Assembly: GCA_001414345.1 (NCBI GenBank)
Contig: LLCB01000139.1
Coordinates: 1 to 50,468, forward strand
DNA: 50,468 bases
Origin: Hymenoscyphus infarciens
Taxonomy: Eukaryota > Ascomycota > Leotiomycetes > Helotiales > Helotiaceae
Reading direction: 5' to 3'
Positions 1 to 12,177 of this stretch are shown here, one piece after another. Positions within the stretch are counted from its first letter, which is position 1. Every line of letters starts with the position of its first letter. The notes under the pieces were generated by a model. The model had not been told where the DNA came from. It saw only the letters and a program-made list of their open reading frames with translations, and made no database searches. The translations under genes were made by a program, and so were the position numbers.

Positions 1-1756
1 TCCCCCCCCCCCCCCAAATCGACATCATGTTGAACCAGTTCCGCCACGAGGCGTTGAACGACCTTCCAGGGCTACCCCCCTTTTCGAAAGACCCTCTAAA
101 CCCTCTCCGAACCGCAACCGCACGCCGAAACAACAAGGGCTTAGCCCCCCAAAGAGACAACCTTCCTAATTTTGGACGATATACGGATAATAGGCGGACG
201 AGATTGCGGCATAAAAACAAAGGACAAAACGATCGGTTAGACGAGATGGACATAATCATAAGCGAACTACAAAGTCAACAACTCAAAAAAAACACCTCCG
301 AACCCTCACCGATCCGACCCTCTTTCGAACCTTCGTTCGAACCCTCCTTTGCTTTTCAAAGCCTGAATTTCAGACCTCTTTCGCTTAAGGGACACCGCTG
401 CCTCTGATGCCTTCCCACCACTTCCCTCGAATCGGATACGAATCGGTTGAAATACGCTTTCTATTAGGACGAAACTCAGAAGCGAGCTTTTAGCTGAGTT
501 ATTACTATTAGTCCTGACCAAACATCATCTAAAAGAGATAGAAGTGGAATTAGGAGAAGAATATGCTAAAGAAACTAAAGCCGACTTTAAAAAGTCGCTT
601 TTTAAGTACAGCCATACTTAGAGAGATACTAGAATTAGAACGCTTCTTTTATATATAGGATAAGACAAGATTATACCTTAGCTTTGAAACGCGTCTACTG
701 CTCTTAAGAGACACTGGAATTATAACTTCGCTGAGATAGTGTCTGATCTTTTAGCTATAGATAAGGAGACACGTTGAAACGCTGAGTTACGAGATATTAG
801 TATTATAGTTTAGAATACCCCTCCTTATCTGACTTAGCTCTGAACTCCTTACAATCTGCCAGCAACTCTTCTTCGAAATTAGAAGATGACAATTAAGTCT
901 TTAAGTACCTTAAAAGGAACAAGGTATTACGATAACTTCGGCATCAAGTTCATTTAACTAGCTGAAACTACCCTTTTTGTTGTCTTGAACATTGGATAGT
1001 ATTTTCAAATTCGGCAACAACTCTTTTGACCAGCCGAACCCCCACCGACTCCAGCAAGGAGTCTTTCTTACATTCTTTACTTTCTTACTTTCTTTTACTT
1101 CTGGCGGGCTAGAAGTCCTTTTTTCATTTTGAATTCTTCGACTCGGATACGAATCAGTACGCTTTCGAAAAGATAGTAACCTCTTAGCTGAGTTATCACT
1201 GTCTACGACATTATCGACTTTTCGGTTCCGACTTTACTCTAAACTTTTTCAAACCCACACTCTTTTAGTGAATTTTTCGAATCGGATTCGAATTAGTTGA
1301 AATACGCTCTCTATTAGGACGAAACCCAGAAGTAAGCTCTTAATTAAGTTATCGCTATCAACCTTAACCGAACACTATCCGACTCTTGCTTTAAACTTTT
1401 CTGATTTTACTTTAAACTTTTTCCGACCTACTAGACGGATCGGACTACACTCTTTTAGCGAACGCGAATGCTTATACTTTGATATTAAAGGATTGGAAAC
1501 GAAGTCTCTTTTGTAAGCATCTACAAATTAGGTCGGTTACGATTCAGACCCGACATCTCGACATCTCGTCTCGCTTACGACAAATTACAATAAACAAAGC
1601 ATCTACGAACTTAGGTCAGCTACGATTTAGACCACCTTCTCGTTTACAATAAAATCAACAAATACGACAAATGTTACAACACTTACACCATCCCGATTCA
1701 GCTCTGAACGACAAGAGAGAGAAGACTTAAGACGAGTCTTTTTTAAGAGAGAGGGA
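1..1756 (+). mobile_element. 3' internal part of LTR element copy A (left end outside window)
   Basis: From about position 30 this segment is alignable by eye with 4215-5617: for example the stretch near 36-110 matches 4220-4300, and the GAACCCTCCTTTGC region near 335 recurs near 4525. It ends in a purine-rich run (about 1745-1756) directly before an LTR, as expected of a polypurine tract. The first 15 bases are mostly C. An open frame at 27-407 exists but resembles no protein I know, and in copy B it is broken, so I do not call it a gene. Confidence 0.7.
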
Positions 1757-2123
1757 TATAATAGCATACCGTCCTATATAGCTAAGATTACATAGTATAT
1801 GCCGTATATATAAGGTTTCAGTAGTTGTTGTTTTACATTGTCTAATTTAGGAAGGTTATATACGTCTATACGTCTATCTAGACTTTCGGACGTACTTCGT
1901 AGGGTTCGGGCTTTTATATTAGCCGACGTATGTCGTTGTTTAGTTTCGTACCCCTTTTTATATCGTCTAAAACCTCTTATATATAGCAGCCTACTCTCCT
2001 AGAGTTAGAAAAGGCTAGTTTAGCCTTTTCTTCTATATTAGAGCCTAGTATCTATATACGTTATTCTACTAAACGCACTTCTATATACCTCTTCTATAGT
2101 TATATATATTTCGTACCGTTATA
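1757..2123 (+). repeat. LTR of element copy A
   Basis: It begins TATAATAG, consistent with an original TG start after a CpA change on the opposite strand, and ends like the two LTRs of copy B (CTATAGTTATATATATTT near the end). It is about 367 bp, longer than the 313-bp LTRs of copy B because of extra sequence around 1800-1900. Confidence 0.72.
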
Positions 2124-3495
2124 GTTAGATAATATAAAAAGATTTAAAATCTAAATCTAAAACCTTTCTAAATTAGATAATATAAAATAACAACTATTAA
2201 AACCTTATATATATAGTATATACTATATAATCTTAGCTATTAAAGAGAGCTAGTTATTATATCTCTCTCTCTTAAAAAGAACTCGTTCTAAGTCTTCGCG
2301 TAGTCTTTACGTAGTTCTTATTAATACTAAATTAGAATACTATATAGTAGTGTTTTAGTTGAAGATTATTAAGCGAGAATCGAGATATCGGTTCTATATC
2401 GTAGCTGATGTAATTCGTAGAGACTTATAAAAGAGACTTTGTTTCTAGTTATTTTAGTATTAAAAGCAAATATCTATATTCACTAAAAAAGTATAGTCTC
2501 TTCTACTTAGGCTTTTTTATAAGATAGTAAGTATTTAGAGTAAAGTTAGATATTATTTAGATATAAATCATAAAGTTAGTAATATCTTAGCTAAGAGTTT
2601 ATTTTAAGAGCGTACTAATTTATATCTAATTTAAAAAATTTAAATAAAACTTCTAGCTCTATAGTAAGTTATAAGTTAAGCTTAAATTTGCTTACTTTTT
2701 TTATAATCTAAGCTTTTTTTTCTTCAAAGCTTTCTCTCTCACTTCTTTAAAAGACAGAAAATAAAAGTACTCTAAAAGAGACGAGGCTTAGCTAGAAAGA
2801 AGCGCTATATCTAAATATCTCTCTTCTATATAATTTAAAGTAAGTATAATAAAAGTAAACTAAAAAATAGATAATTCTTAAAAAAAGCCTTTTTTTTAAA
2901 AAAACTTTTAACTAACTCTATAAGGTTAATAAGGTTAATAAGGTATACTAAGACCTTATAAGAATTAAGACAGATATAAAATTATCTGTTTTTATTATAT
3001 AAAGTTTATAGAGTAATAGAGGATATATAGAGCTCTCGTTTTCTATTATCTAGAATATACTAATATATATTATTATTAATAAATATATAAAAGAGTATTT
3101 AAAAAGAGAGGAAATTAAGAACTTTTTCAAAAAGCGTAGATTATAAAAAAAGTAAGTAAATTCAAGCTTAACTCGTAACATACTATACTAGTAGCGAGAA
3201 TAAAGTAAAGAAAGTAATTAGTAGAGTTTTAGCTAGTTAATAGAGTTATTACTAAAGTTTATTATATTATCTAAGTATCTAGAGTTAATAAAAGTACTAT
3301 CTTATTCCTTCTACGATTTAGATATAAAATAAGATACTTTATAAGAACTTATTAATTTTTATCTTCTAACTTCTACTTTCTTTCTTTTTATACTATATAG
3401 CTAAGAATAGTTAAACTTAAAGTGTCTAGGCTTTCTATAGTAGAAACACGTTCTACTAGCTAGGACTTAGTTTATAACCATAGTCTTTAGAGTCT
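2124..3495. other. Extremely AT-rich RIP debris, unassigned
   Basis: No usable reading frame and no recognisable protein motif remains. Its position between two LTR-element copies and its composition suggest a further, heavily mutated transposon. I could not establish its class or orientation by eye. Confidence 0.5.
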
Positions 3496-3808
3496 TATAA
3501 TAGTATACTATCCTAGATCGCTAGAAGTATCTGCTATATATAAGCTTTTAGTAGTTATTATCTTATATTATCTGTTTTAGAAAGGTTACGTAGATTCGGG
3601 CTTTTATATTAGCTAACGTATAACGTTAGTTAGTTTCGGACCCTTTTATACTATCCGAACCTCTTATATATAACAGCCTACTCCTAGAGTTAGAGAGAGA
3701 TAGTTTTTCCTTCTCTTCTATATTAGTACCTAGTATTTATATACGTTATTCTACTAAAAGCACTCTTATATATCTCTTCTATAGTTATATATATTTTATA
3801 CTTTTATA
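3496..3808 (+). repeat. 5' LTR of copy B
   Basis: The 313-bp repeat starts at TATAATAG and ends in ATA. It matches 5618-5930 over its full length with mostly C/T and G/A differences. Confidence 0.78.
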
Positions 3809-4711
3809 TAAAAAGGATAAACTCTTCTTCGCTAGTAATAGCTTTAATAATATCTCTTTTAAGCTTATCGTCGCTTTTTATTTCAAAATCGATTTAGCCT
3901 AGATTTAGACTATTATAACGCTATTCTTAAATAGCCAGGTAATTAGAGACTACCTAGACAGCTAGTAATACTAGAGTTTAGTATCTATATAGATAGCTAG
4001 TAAAAATCGTGTTATAGACATGTTAAGGAAAGCGGGATACGCTAAGTATCTCTAAGGCTTCTAATAACCCTCTTTATATAGATAATACTATATATAGGTT
4101 TAGTGAATAAGTCGATATACTAAAGTTATCTAGAAGGCTTCTAAATCTAATCTTACTCTATTCCCTCTAAAATCGATATTATATTAAATTTCTAAGAAGA
4201 CCTTAGGTCTCTCTCTAAATCAGTTCCGCTATAAGGCGTCGAGCGACAACCTCTTTCTAGAGCTACGCCCCTTTTTAAAAGACAACCCTCTAAACCTTTT
4301 CTAAATCATACCTATATACTAAGACCTAGAAGATCCTAATAAAACAATAGTAAGACTTCTTAAATATAGATAATATATAGAAGAGATAGTAGCATAAAAA
4401 TAAAGAATAAAACGATTAGTTAGATAAGATAGATATAATTATAAGCGAACTACAAAGTTAATAACTTAAAAAACACTCCGCCTCTAAACCCTTACTAATC
4501 CGACCCTCTTTCGAACTTTCGTTCGAACCCTCCTTTGCTTTTCAAAGCCCGAATTCAGACCTCTTTCGCTTAAGAGACACCGCTGCCCCTAATGCCTTCC
4601 TAGCACTTCCTTCGAATCAGTCGAAATACGCTTTCCATCAGGACCAAAGAAGTGAGCTCTTAACTGAGTTATCGCTGTTAATCCCGACCGAACATCATCA
4701 GACCAAAGGAA

Positions 4712-5011
4712 GTGGAATTAGAAGAAGATTACGCTGAAGAAACGTTCGCTTTTCGAGTACGGCCATACTCGGAGAGATACCAGAATCGGAACGCTTCTTT
4801 CATATGTAGGACACACCTCAGCTCCAAAACGCGTCTGCTACGCTTAAGAGACGCTAGAATTACAACCCTAGATAAGGAGGGACACCGAAGCACTGAATAT
4901 TCGGAAACGACGAAATCATTTAATATTAGCATTTCGGTTCAGAATACCTCTCTATCTAGCTCCGAGCTCCCCACGATACAACAGCAACTCTTCTTCGAAA
5001 TCGGAAGATAA
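4712..5011 (+). pseudogene. Residual open frame inside LTR element copy B
   Basis: This is a 99-codon open frame, acidic at the start, with no recognised family. The equivalent region of copy A (about 550-890) is interrupted by stops and has extra sequence, so this is best read as a leftover of element internal sequence. It could be a fragment of an element-specific protein. I see no zinc knuckle, aspartic protease or polymerase motif in it. Confidence 0.35.
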
Positions 5012-5617
5012 CGATTAAGTCCTCAAGTACCTAAAGAGAATAAGGTAATACGACAACTTTGGCATCAAGTTCTTTTAACTAGCCGAAACTCCACCGACTC
5101 TGGTATAGAGTCTTGCATTCTTTACTTTCTCTTACTTCTGGCTAGGCTAGAAGTTTCATTCGAATTCGAATCAGATACGAATTAGTACACGCTCGAAGTA
5201 AGCTCTTAACTAAGTTATTACTATTACCTATAACGTTACCTCTCGATGTTCGCCTCCGACTCTGCTTTAAACTTTTTTTCTCATAACTTTTTCCGACCTA
5301 CTAGACGGATCGGACCATACTCTTTTAGCAAACGCTTACTTTAATATTAAAGGATTGGAAACGAAATCTCTCTTTTGCAAGCATCTACGAATTGGTTCGG
5401 TTATAATTCGGACCTAAAATCGACATCTCGATATCTCGTCTTACTTATAACAAAGTTTAATAAACAAAGCATCTACAAACCCGGGTTAGCTACGATTTAG
5501 ACTCTAATTAACCTTCTCGCTTATAACAAAATTAATAATGATGCTATAGCACTCTAATTCGACTCTAAACGATAAGAGAGAGAAGACTTAAGACGAGTCT
5601 TTTTTAAGAGAGAGGGA

Positions 5618-5930
5618 TATAATAGTATACTATTCTAGATAGCTAGGAGTACCTGCTATATATAAGGTTTCAGTAGTTATTGTCTTATATTATCTATTTT
5701 AGGAAGGTTACGTAGGTTCAAGCTTTTATATTAGCCGACGTATAACGTTGGTTAGTTTTAAACCCTTTTGTACTATCTGAACCTCTTATATATAGTAGCC
5801 TACTCCTAGAGTTAGAGAGGGATAGTTTTTCCTTTTCTTCTATATTAGTACCTAGTATTTACATACGTCATTCTACTAAAAGCACTTCTATATGCCTCTT
5901 CTATAGTTATATATATTTCGTACTATTATA
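5618..5930 (+). repeat. 3' LTR of copy B
   Basis: It is preceded by the purine run AGAGAGAGGGA and followed by AGTTT, the candidate target-site duplicate. It is equal in length to the 5' LTR. Confidence 0.78.
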
Positions 5931-6422
5931 AGTTTTACTAGTAGACGTTTAAGAAGTAGAGCGAACTGTCGGTGATTCGCTATTAGATCGTAGAGAGTAT
6001 AAAGCTAAACTAGATAGGAATAGAGAGTTATTATTTTTAACTAAAGTACTAATAGTAACTATTTTAGTCGTTTCTAATAAATTAGCGTTTTCGTTTTACT
6101 TCTTATCTAGAGCTAAAAGATTAGAAACTATCTTAGTAAAATTATAATTCTAGCGTCTTTTAAGTATAGTAGCCGAGTCTTATAGCTGTGATATAATCTT
6201 CTCTTATATATAAAAGAACCTTTCTAACTCTAGTTTTTCTCTAAGTATAGCTATATTTAAAAAGCAACTCTTAAAATTAGTAAAGGTTTTTTTAGTATAA
6301 TCTCTTATCTATAAGATTCTAAAAGTATTCTAAGTTTTCACTATTTTATAAAGAGTTAAGAAGTAGAAATCTAGAAGTTTAAGTATAGTTTAAAAGTTAT
6401 AAAAAGTAAGATAAACGGATTT
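5931..6422. other. RIP-damaged spacer between elements
   Basis: AT-rich sequence with no usable open frame, lying between the 3' end of copy B and the left LTR of the Gypsy element. I recognise nothing in it. Confidence 0.4.
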
Positions 6423-6580
6423 TGTAATAGTCCTAGTTATATACGTCACTTATATAACTAGGTTATTCTAAGGCTTTTCTAAGAACTCGCTTAATATATA
6501 TAAATAAAGCTAGAGTGCTTATACTCTCTACTTTTCTCTTTAGTTTAGTTTTCCTTAATAAAAGGTACTATTCTATAAGC
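6423..6580 (+). repeat. Left LTR of Gypsy element (3' limit approximate)
   Basis: The start TGTAATAGTCCTAGTTATA is repeated at 12015 with one G/A difference and then a few C/T differences. Similarity is clear to about 6515 and then fades, so the end is uncertain. Confidence 0.65.
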
Positions 6581-7199
6581 ACTTCTTTTATATAGTTATA
6601 GAGAGCTATTATACTAAAACTAAACTCTCTCTCTATACCTAAGAAGGCTTTTACTAATATTCTAATAATAATATATATATTTACTCTATATTAAATCCCT
6701 TAAATCTAGTATTCTTCTTTATAATATTAAACTCTTTTATATTAAGTAATAAGGTCTAATGTTCTTTTATTAGTTATATTAAGTCCTTTAAAGGTAACCT
6801 ATTAACTTAAGAACTATTCTACCTTACTTTAGAGTTAGTAGAGCCTATCTCTCTCTCTTCTTCTATTAATATTATATCTTAATCTAGTTTAAGAACTTAA
6901 CCTATTAAAGCATATATACTAGCTATTACTATACTACTACTACCTCCTTCTACTAAGGATACTACTAGTCTCTTATAATATAAGATCTCTAAATTACCTC
7001 TATTTAACTCTACTCTATAATAAATCTTTAAAGTAATAACCTTATTAATAAGTAAAGTTTATAAACTTAAAGTAAATACTTTAAATATAGCTAGTAGTTC
7101 CTATTAATATACCTCTACTTAATTATAAATATTTAATATAACTTGTTCCTCTTCTATAGCTCTACTATTAAAGAAGACTAGTTAGATAGCTAATTCTTA

Positions 7200-7990
7200 C
7201 CTATTTACTATAGAAGACGAATTTACTTATATAACCTAGGAAACTAAGATTATAATAAAGTTATTTATTAATACTAACTATTTTAAGTCTAAGAAAGTAA
7301 GAATAAACTTAATCTACTACTATACTTTTAGAAGAGCTTAAAACTATATTTACCTAAGATATAAGTTTAATATTATAGATTAGTTTAAGAGCTATAAAGA
7401 GATATTAACTTACTTCTAAAATATTACTATTAGCTCTTATATATACTAAGAAGCTTATATTAAGTATTAAGACCTTATTATATTAAAAGAAGAGACTTTC
7501 TATAACTTCTATACTAAGTTCTAATAAATTATAAATAAACCTAAAGTTATATAATAAGACTTAGTAAAAGACTTATAGAGTAAATTAACTCTTATATTAT
7601 ACTAGTCTCTTATTATTACTAAGTTCTAAGCTAAGAGAGATATAAACTCTTTTTATAATCTTATAAGTAGTATTAATAGTAACCTTTATAATATTACTAT
7701 TTAAAGAGTATAAGTAATAAACCTTACTTATACTCTAAACTAGTATACGCTTACTTCTATACCTACTATCTCTTCTTCTTCTATAACCCTTTTTATTCCT
7801 CTTAAACGCTTAAACACCTCTACTATAAATAACTACTTAACTCTAAGACTATTAGATAAGTACTTTAACTATAGTAAGCCTAGTTACTATATTAAGGATT
7901 ACCTAAAGCTAAGGATATATAAGGTTAATCTTAAAGAGCTTAAAGGAGAAGATACTAGCTTAGAGTTAAGAAACAAAGAAGTTTAAAAGA
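7200..7990 (+). pseudogene. Decayed gag with RIP-altered zinc knuckle
   Basis: A capsid-like region is followed at 7861-7902 by a segment with the exact spacing of a CX2CX4HX4C nucleocapsid zinc knuckle. All four metal-ligand positions (codons at 7861, 7870, 7885 and 7900) now read tyrosine. Each change (TGC or TGT to TAC or TAT, and CAC to TAC) is what a CpA transition on one or the other strand would give. The frame is also crossed by TAA/TAG codons. Gag borders are approximate. Confidence 0.72.
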
Positions 7991-8289
7991 AGACTCTTTC
8001 TTAAGTAAATATAAGATTAATCTCTCTAAGATTAATTTATAGTTATGAATTAGTAGAAAAGCGTTTACTTTATCTAGTATAATAACTATTAATAGATTTA
8101 GTATATAAACTACTACTCTTAATAATCTTAGAGTAAATGTCTTTTCTTTTATAAATATATAACTTAGTTATAACCTTATAAGGTTTTATAGTTTAAAGAC
8201 TAAAAGACTTCCTACCTCTATTAAGATTTATAAATATAATAGAGAAACTAGGAGTAAAGCTATATACTATCTCTTTTTAAATTATATCC

Positions 8290-11200
8290 TAGATAGTTAT
8301 AAATTCTTTAATATACTATTTATTCTCTTAGACTTAGGTTTATATAATATTATCCTTAGCTAGAGGTTCTTTAAGTACTTCTATATTAATATTAATATAA
8401 CTTATTAAAAGTTACTCTAGCTTAATAACCTTAAGTCTTACTTCTCTACTTAATAGCTAACTTCTCTCTCTTAAGACGCTATATAACTAAAAGACATTAT
8501 ACCTTCTTACTAGAATAAAGCTAATACTTATAATTAAGTTATAGAAATAGATAAATAGTACTAATAAAGTAGAAGACTTTAAAGCTTATAAATTATCTTA
8601 AAATTAATACTATAACCTTAACTAGTTATATACTATTTATATATAATAGAGAAGGTTATAAGTTCTTAATATAAGTATAAAACTAGGTTATAAAGAGAGA
8701 ACTTAAGAGTATTATAAAGAAGGTACTCGCTCTAGTATACTATTAGAAACCCTTTATCTTAAAGAAGTTAGACTCTATTATTAATATTTTAGCTATTTTA
8801 GCTATAGAAATATATTATTACTTACTCTAAAAGAATAGTAAGATATTTACTATAAGTATATATAAAATTAATACTATTATAGCTAATTAAGAGCTAGATA
8901 TAGCTCTTAAAATCACTATTCTTAATAAGTACTAAGACTTTAAGAAAGTATTTTCTAAGACTATCTTAGATACTCTTCTATCTTACTAATACTATAACTA
9001 TAAGATTAATCTTAAAGGTCTAAATACTTTTAGATATTCCTTTTTATATAAGATATTTATAAAAGAGTTATTAGCTATAAAGGAATATATCTTAGAAAAT
9101 CTCTATAAAAGGTTTATTAAATATAGCTAGTCCTCTTTTACTACTTTTATTCTATTTATAAAGAAAGTAGATAAAAGGCTACGTTTCTATATTAACTTCT
9201 AAAAACTTAATAATCTTATTTAAAAGAACTACTATCTATTACTTCTAATTAATAAAACGCTTATATATATTAGTTAAGCTTATATTTTTACTAAGCTAGA
9301 TATCTAGTAAGCCTTCTACTATATATAAATAGATCTAGATACTAAGGAATTAACTACTTTTTATATATATTATAAAACCTATAAGTATAAGGTCTTACTA
9401 TATAGTTTAATAAATAGCTTATTTACCTATTAACGTTATATAAACAACGTCTTATTTAATTACCTAAACAACTTCTACTCTACTTATTTAGATAATATCT
9501 TTATCTACTTATTAAATATCTTTAAATATAAAGAGTATATATAAAAAGTCCTTTAATATCTTAAGAATACTAAGTTATAAGTTAATATTAAGAAGTATAA
9601 GTTTAACTTTAGGTTTATTATTAATTCTAATAATATTAAAGTAGACCTTAAAAAGGTCTTAGTAGTATAAAAATAGTAGGCTTCTAAGATAGTAAAAGGC
9701 GTTTAAAGCTTCTTTAGTTTTTATAACTTCTATTAAAGGTTTATTTAAAACTATAGTATAATTATAAAGCTATTAGTACACTTAATATAGAATAAAGTGT
9801 CTTTTAACTTTAATAAGAAATACTTAGAGATGTTTAAAGACCTAAAGATAGTACTTACTTCTATACTAATCCTCTACTACTACTCTTCTAATCTTCCTAC
9901 TATAATTAAGATAGATGCTTTAAATAGGATTACTACTAGAGTATTATAATAATAATAAGCTAATAGAGAATAGTACTCTATAACCTACTTTAGTAAGACT
10001 ATATCTCTAACTAAGTATAACTATAAAATATATAATAAAGAGCTACTTACTATTATATACTTACTTATAAAATAGAGACTAGAACTATAAAGCACTTATT
10101 TAAAGATTTATATTTATACTAATTATAAGACGCTTAAGTACTTTATAACTACTAAGTAACCTACTACTTATTAAGTAAGGTAAGCTAAAGCCTTAGCTAA
10201 GTACTATTTTATTATTATATTCTACTTAGAGTATAAACATAAGAAGATAGATACTTTAACCTATAAAGTAGATAAGATATACTTATAAAAAGAACTTAAA
10301 GAGTAGTACTAGACTTATATACTTCTAATAAAGGGATAAGTTAATATAGAAGCGCTTAAAGACCTAGAGGTTAAGATAAGCTTAATTATACTAGCTCTAG
10401 TTAATAAAGACTACTTCTAAGAATTAATTATACTTTTAAAATAAATCTACTAAGTAAATAAGGATATAGTAACACTTTAAGCTATATAAGTATAAGTAGA
10501 AACGAATACTAATTCCTTATATACCTTAGAAGAAGACCTTTTACTCTACTAAGACTACTTAGTAGTACTAGATATAGATATACTAAGAATAGACCTAATT
10601 TATAAGGCTTAAAATTAGATACTTTTAGCTTATCTAAGAAGAGATAAGACCTACTAGATACTATGTTTAAGATATATCTAATAAAACATAAAAGCTAATA
10701 TTATAAGATATATATAAAACTATTATAAATATAAAAGAGCAGACGTTCTTTAAGATAAAACACCTAGCTATCTATATCTACTTCTAATACTACTATATAT
10801 ATAGTAATATATAGCTATAGATTTTAAGTTATTTTTAACTAATAAATATAGTTATAATAACAGATTTATAGTAATAGACTACTTATCTAAGTAGTCTATT
10901 TTAATACTCTATTATAAGAATATTACTTCTAAGTAGATAGTAAAGTTATATATTAAACACGTTCTATAATACTATAGGATTCTAGAAAGTATAATATTAG
11001 ATAGAAGCTCTTACTTTATTACTATGTTCTAGAAGGAGTTTACTTAAATCCTAGATATCTAGCTTCAACTTTCTACTATAAACTACGCTTAAACTAATAA
11101 CTAGACTAAGATTATAAACTAATACCTTAATTAGTACTTATAGCCTTATATTAATTATTATTATACTAACTAGTCTAAGATACTTCTAATAATAGACTAT

Positions 11201-11950
11201 ATATAGTTAGTATTACCTTATAATACTATTAGAATATTACCTTTTAAGTTATAAAAAAGATATATACTAAGGACCTTATTTAATTAGTAAACACTAGAAC
11301 TAGCTAATATAAATAAACAGCTATTATAAGAAGAGGTTATAGTAGTTATAAAGACTATTTAAGAGGTTCTAGACATTAGCTAAGTAAATATATTAAAAGC
11401 TTAGTAGAAGAAGGAATAAGATATAAATAAGTATAGATAAGACGTTGACTTTAGAATAAGAGATATAGTTTTTATTATAATAAAGGACTAGGTAACTTAA
11501 TAACTAAGCTAAAAGCTAGACTACTAGATAGCTAGCTCTTTTAAGATCTTAGAAGAAGTAGGTTCTACTTTCTAATTATAATTACTAGCTTCTATTAAAG
11601 TCTACTTTATCTTTACTTTTAAAAAGTTATATAAAGCTATAGATAATCTCTTACTAGGATAGATAGTTACGCTACTTTTACTAATTATTATAAATAAAGA
11701 AGAGGAATAGAAGGTTAAAGAAAGACTAGCTAGTAAGAAGAGATAGTAGTCTCTCTATTACTAAATTAAGTAGAAAGGCTATAATAAAGACCTTAATTAG
11801 TATCTAGCTTAATAACTAATCTATATACTATAACTAGTAGAAAAGTTCTATTTAGAGAATCTAGAGATAGCTAGTCCTCTAGTAGCCCTTCTACTATAGA
11901 AAGTAGTATATAAAGATAGAAGAGAGGATTATAATAAGCTAGAGGTTAAT
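8290..11950 (+). pseudogene. Decayed pol: protease, reverse transcriptase, RNase H, integrase
   Basis: Reading through the stops, the protease C-terminal motif (DLGxYNIILS) lies near 8330-8370. Reverse transcriptase runs about 8940-9660 with LRFYINF, YYLLLLINKTL, IFTKLDI, the tyrosine-rich palm and a catalytic box now reading YLDN (9485-9496), where GAT to AAT has removed the second Asp. RNase H (KIDALN, YFSKTI, NKELLTIIY) lies near 9910-10060. The integrase core, with DRSSYFITMF and a TNNxTKIINxYL stretch, is near 10830-11160. A basic chromodomain-like tail may lie near 11850-11950, weakly. The element is certainly inactive. Confidence 0.85.
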
Positions 11951-12014
11951 ATTTCTATATTAAAAAAGGATAAAGCTACTTAGTTATAAGAGGCTTATTA
12001 GAAGAGGGGAGTAG

Positions 12015-12172
12015 TATAATAGTCCTAGTTATATACGTTACTTATATAATTAGGTTATCTTAAGGCTTTTCTAAGAACTCGCTTAATATATATAAATAAA
12101 GCTAGTTTATCAATAAAGCTAAACTTTCCTTATATAACGAAAACTATAAAGAAGAGAATATCTTAAAACCCG
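12015..12172 (+). repeat. Right LTR of Gypsy element
   Basis: It follows a polypurine tract and repeats the first ~90 bp of the left LTR. The remainder diverges. The RIP-affected composition ends here, at the border with unique sequence. Confidence 0.68.
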
Positions 12173-12177
12173 GATTT

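Larger units (their letters stand above)
3496..5930 (+). mobile_element. Complete short LTR retroelement copy B (non-autonomous or gutted)
   Basis: Two LTRs of identical length (3496-3808 and 5618-5930, 313 bp each) share TATAATAGTATACTAT at the start and CTATAGTTATATATATTT near the end. A purine-rich tract (about 5605-5617) abuts the 3' LTR. The flanks AGTCT (3491-3495) and AGTTT (5931-5935) look like a 5-bp target duplication differing by one C/T, itself a possible RIP change. The internal part is only about 1.8 kb and shows no polymerase or integrase remnant, so it is either a non-autonomous element or a deletion derivative. It is the sister of the partial copy at the left edge. Confidence 0.8.
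1..12170. repeat. RIP-mutated, AT-rich retrotransposon block
   Basis: The whole stretch is AT-rich, full of TA steps and nearly without long open frames, and it switches abruptly to normal composition near 12170. It holds at least three LTR-element copies, described separately. Decayed coding frames carry stop codons and substitutions explained by CpA to TpA changes on either strand, which is the established signature of repeat-induced point mutation in Pezizomycotina. The left part (1-1700 and 4200-5600) is less extreme in composition than 5930-12160, so the copies may have been hit to different degrees. Confidence 0.93.
6423..12172 (+). mobile_element. Ty3/Gypsy LTR retrotransposon, RIP-inactivated
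   Basis: The order is LTR (from 6423), gag, protease, reverse transcriptase, RNase H, integrase, polypurine tract (GAAGAGGGGAGTAG, ending at 12014) and right LTR (from 12015). The first roughly 90 bp of both LTRs match closely, TGTAATAGTCC on the left and TATAATAGTCC on the right; the left copy keeps the canonical TG. The word CGGATTT directly precedes the left LTR (6416-6422) and recurs at 12171-12177, a tentative target-site duplication. The domain order RT before integrase, with a chromodomain-like tail region, fits fungal Gypsy (chromovirus) elements. No frame is intact. Confidence 0.88.

Noticed and set aside
27..407. 126-codon frame at the left edge
   Set aside because: It lies in a retroelement internal region whose sister copy near 4215-4600 is broken. 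Treated as element sequence, not as a host gene.
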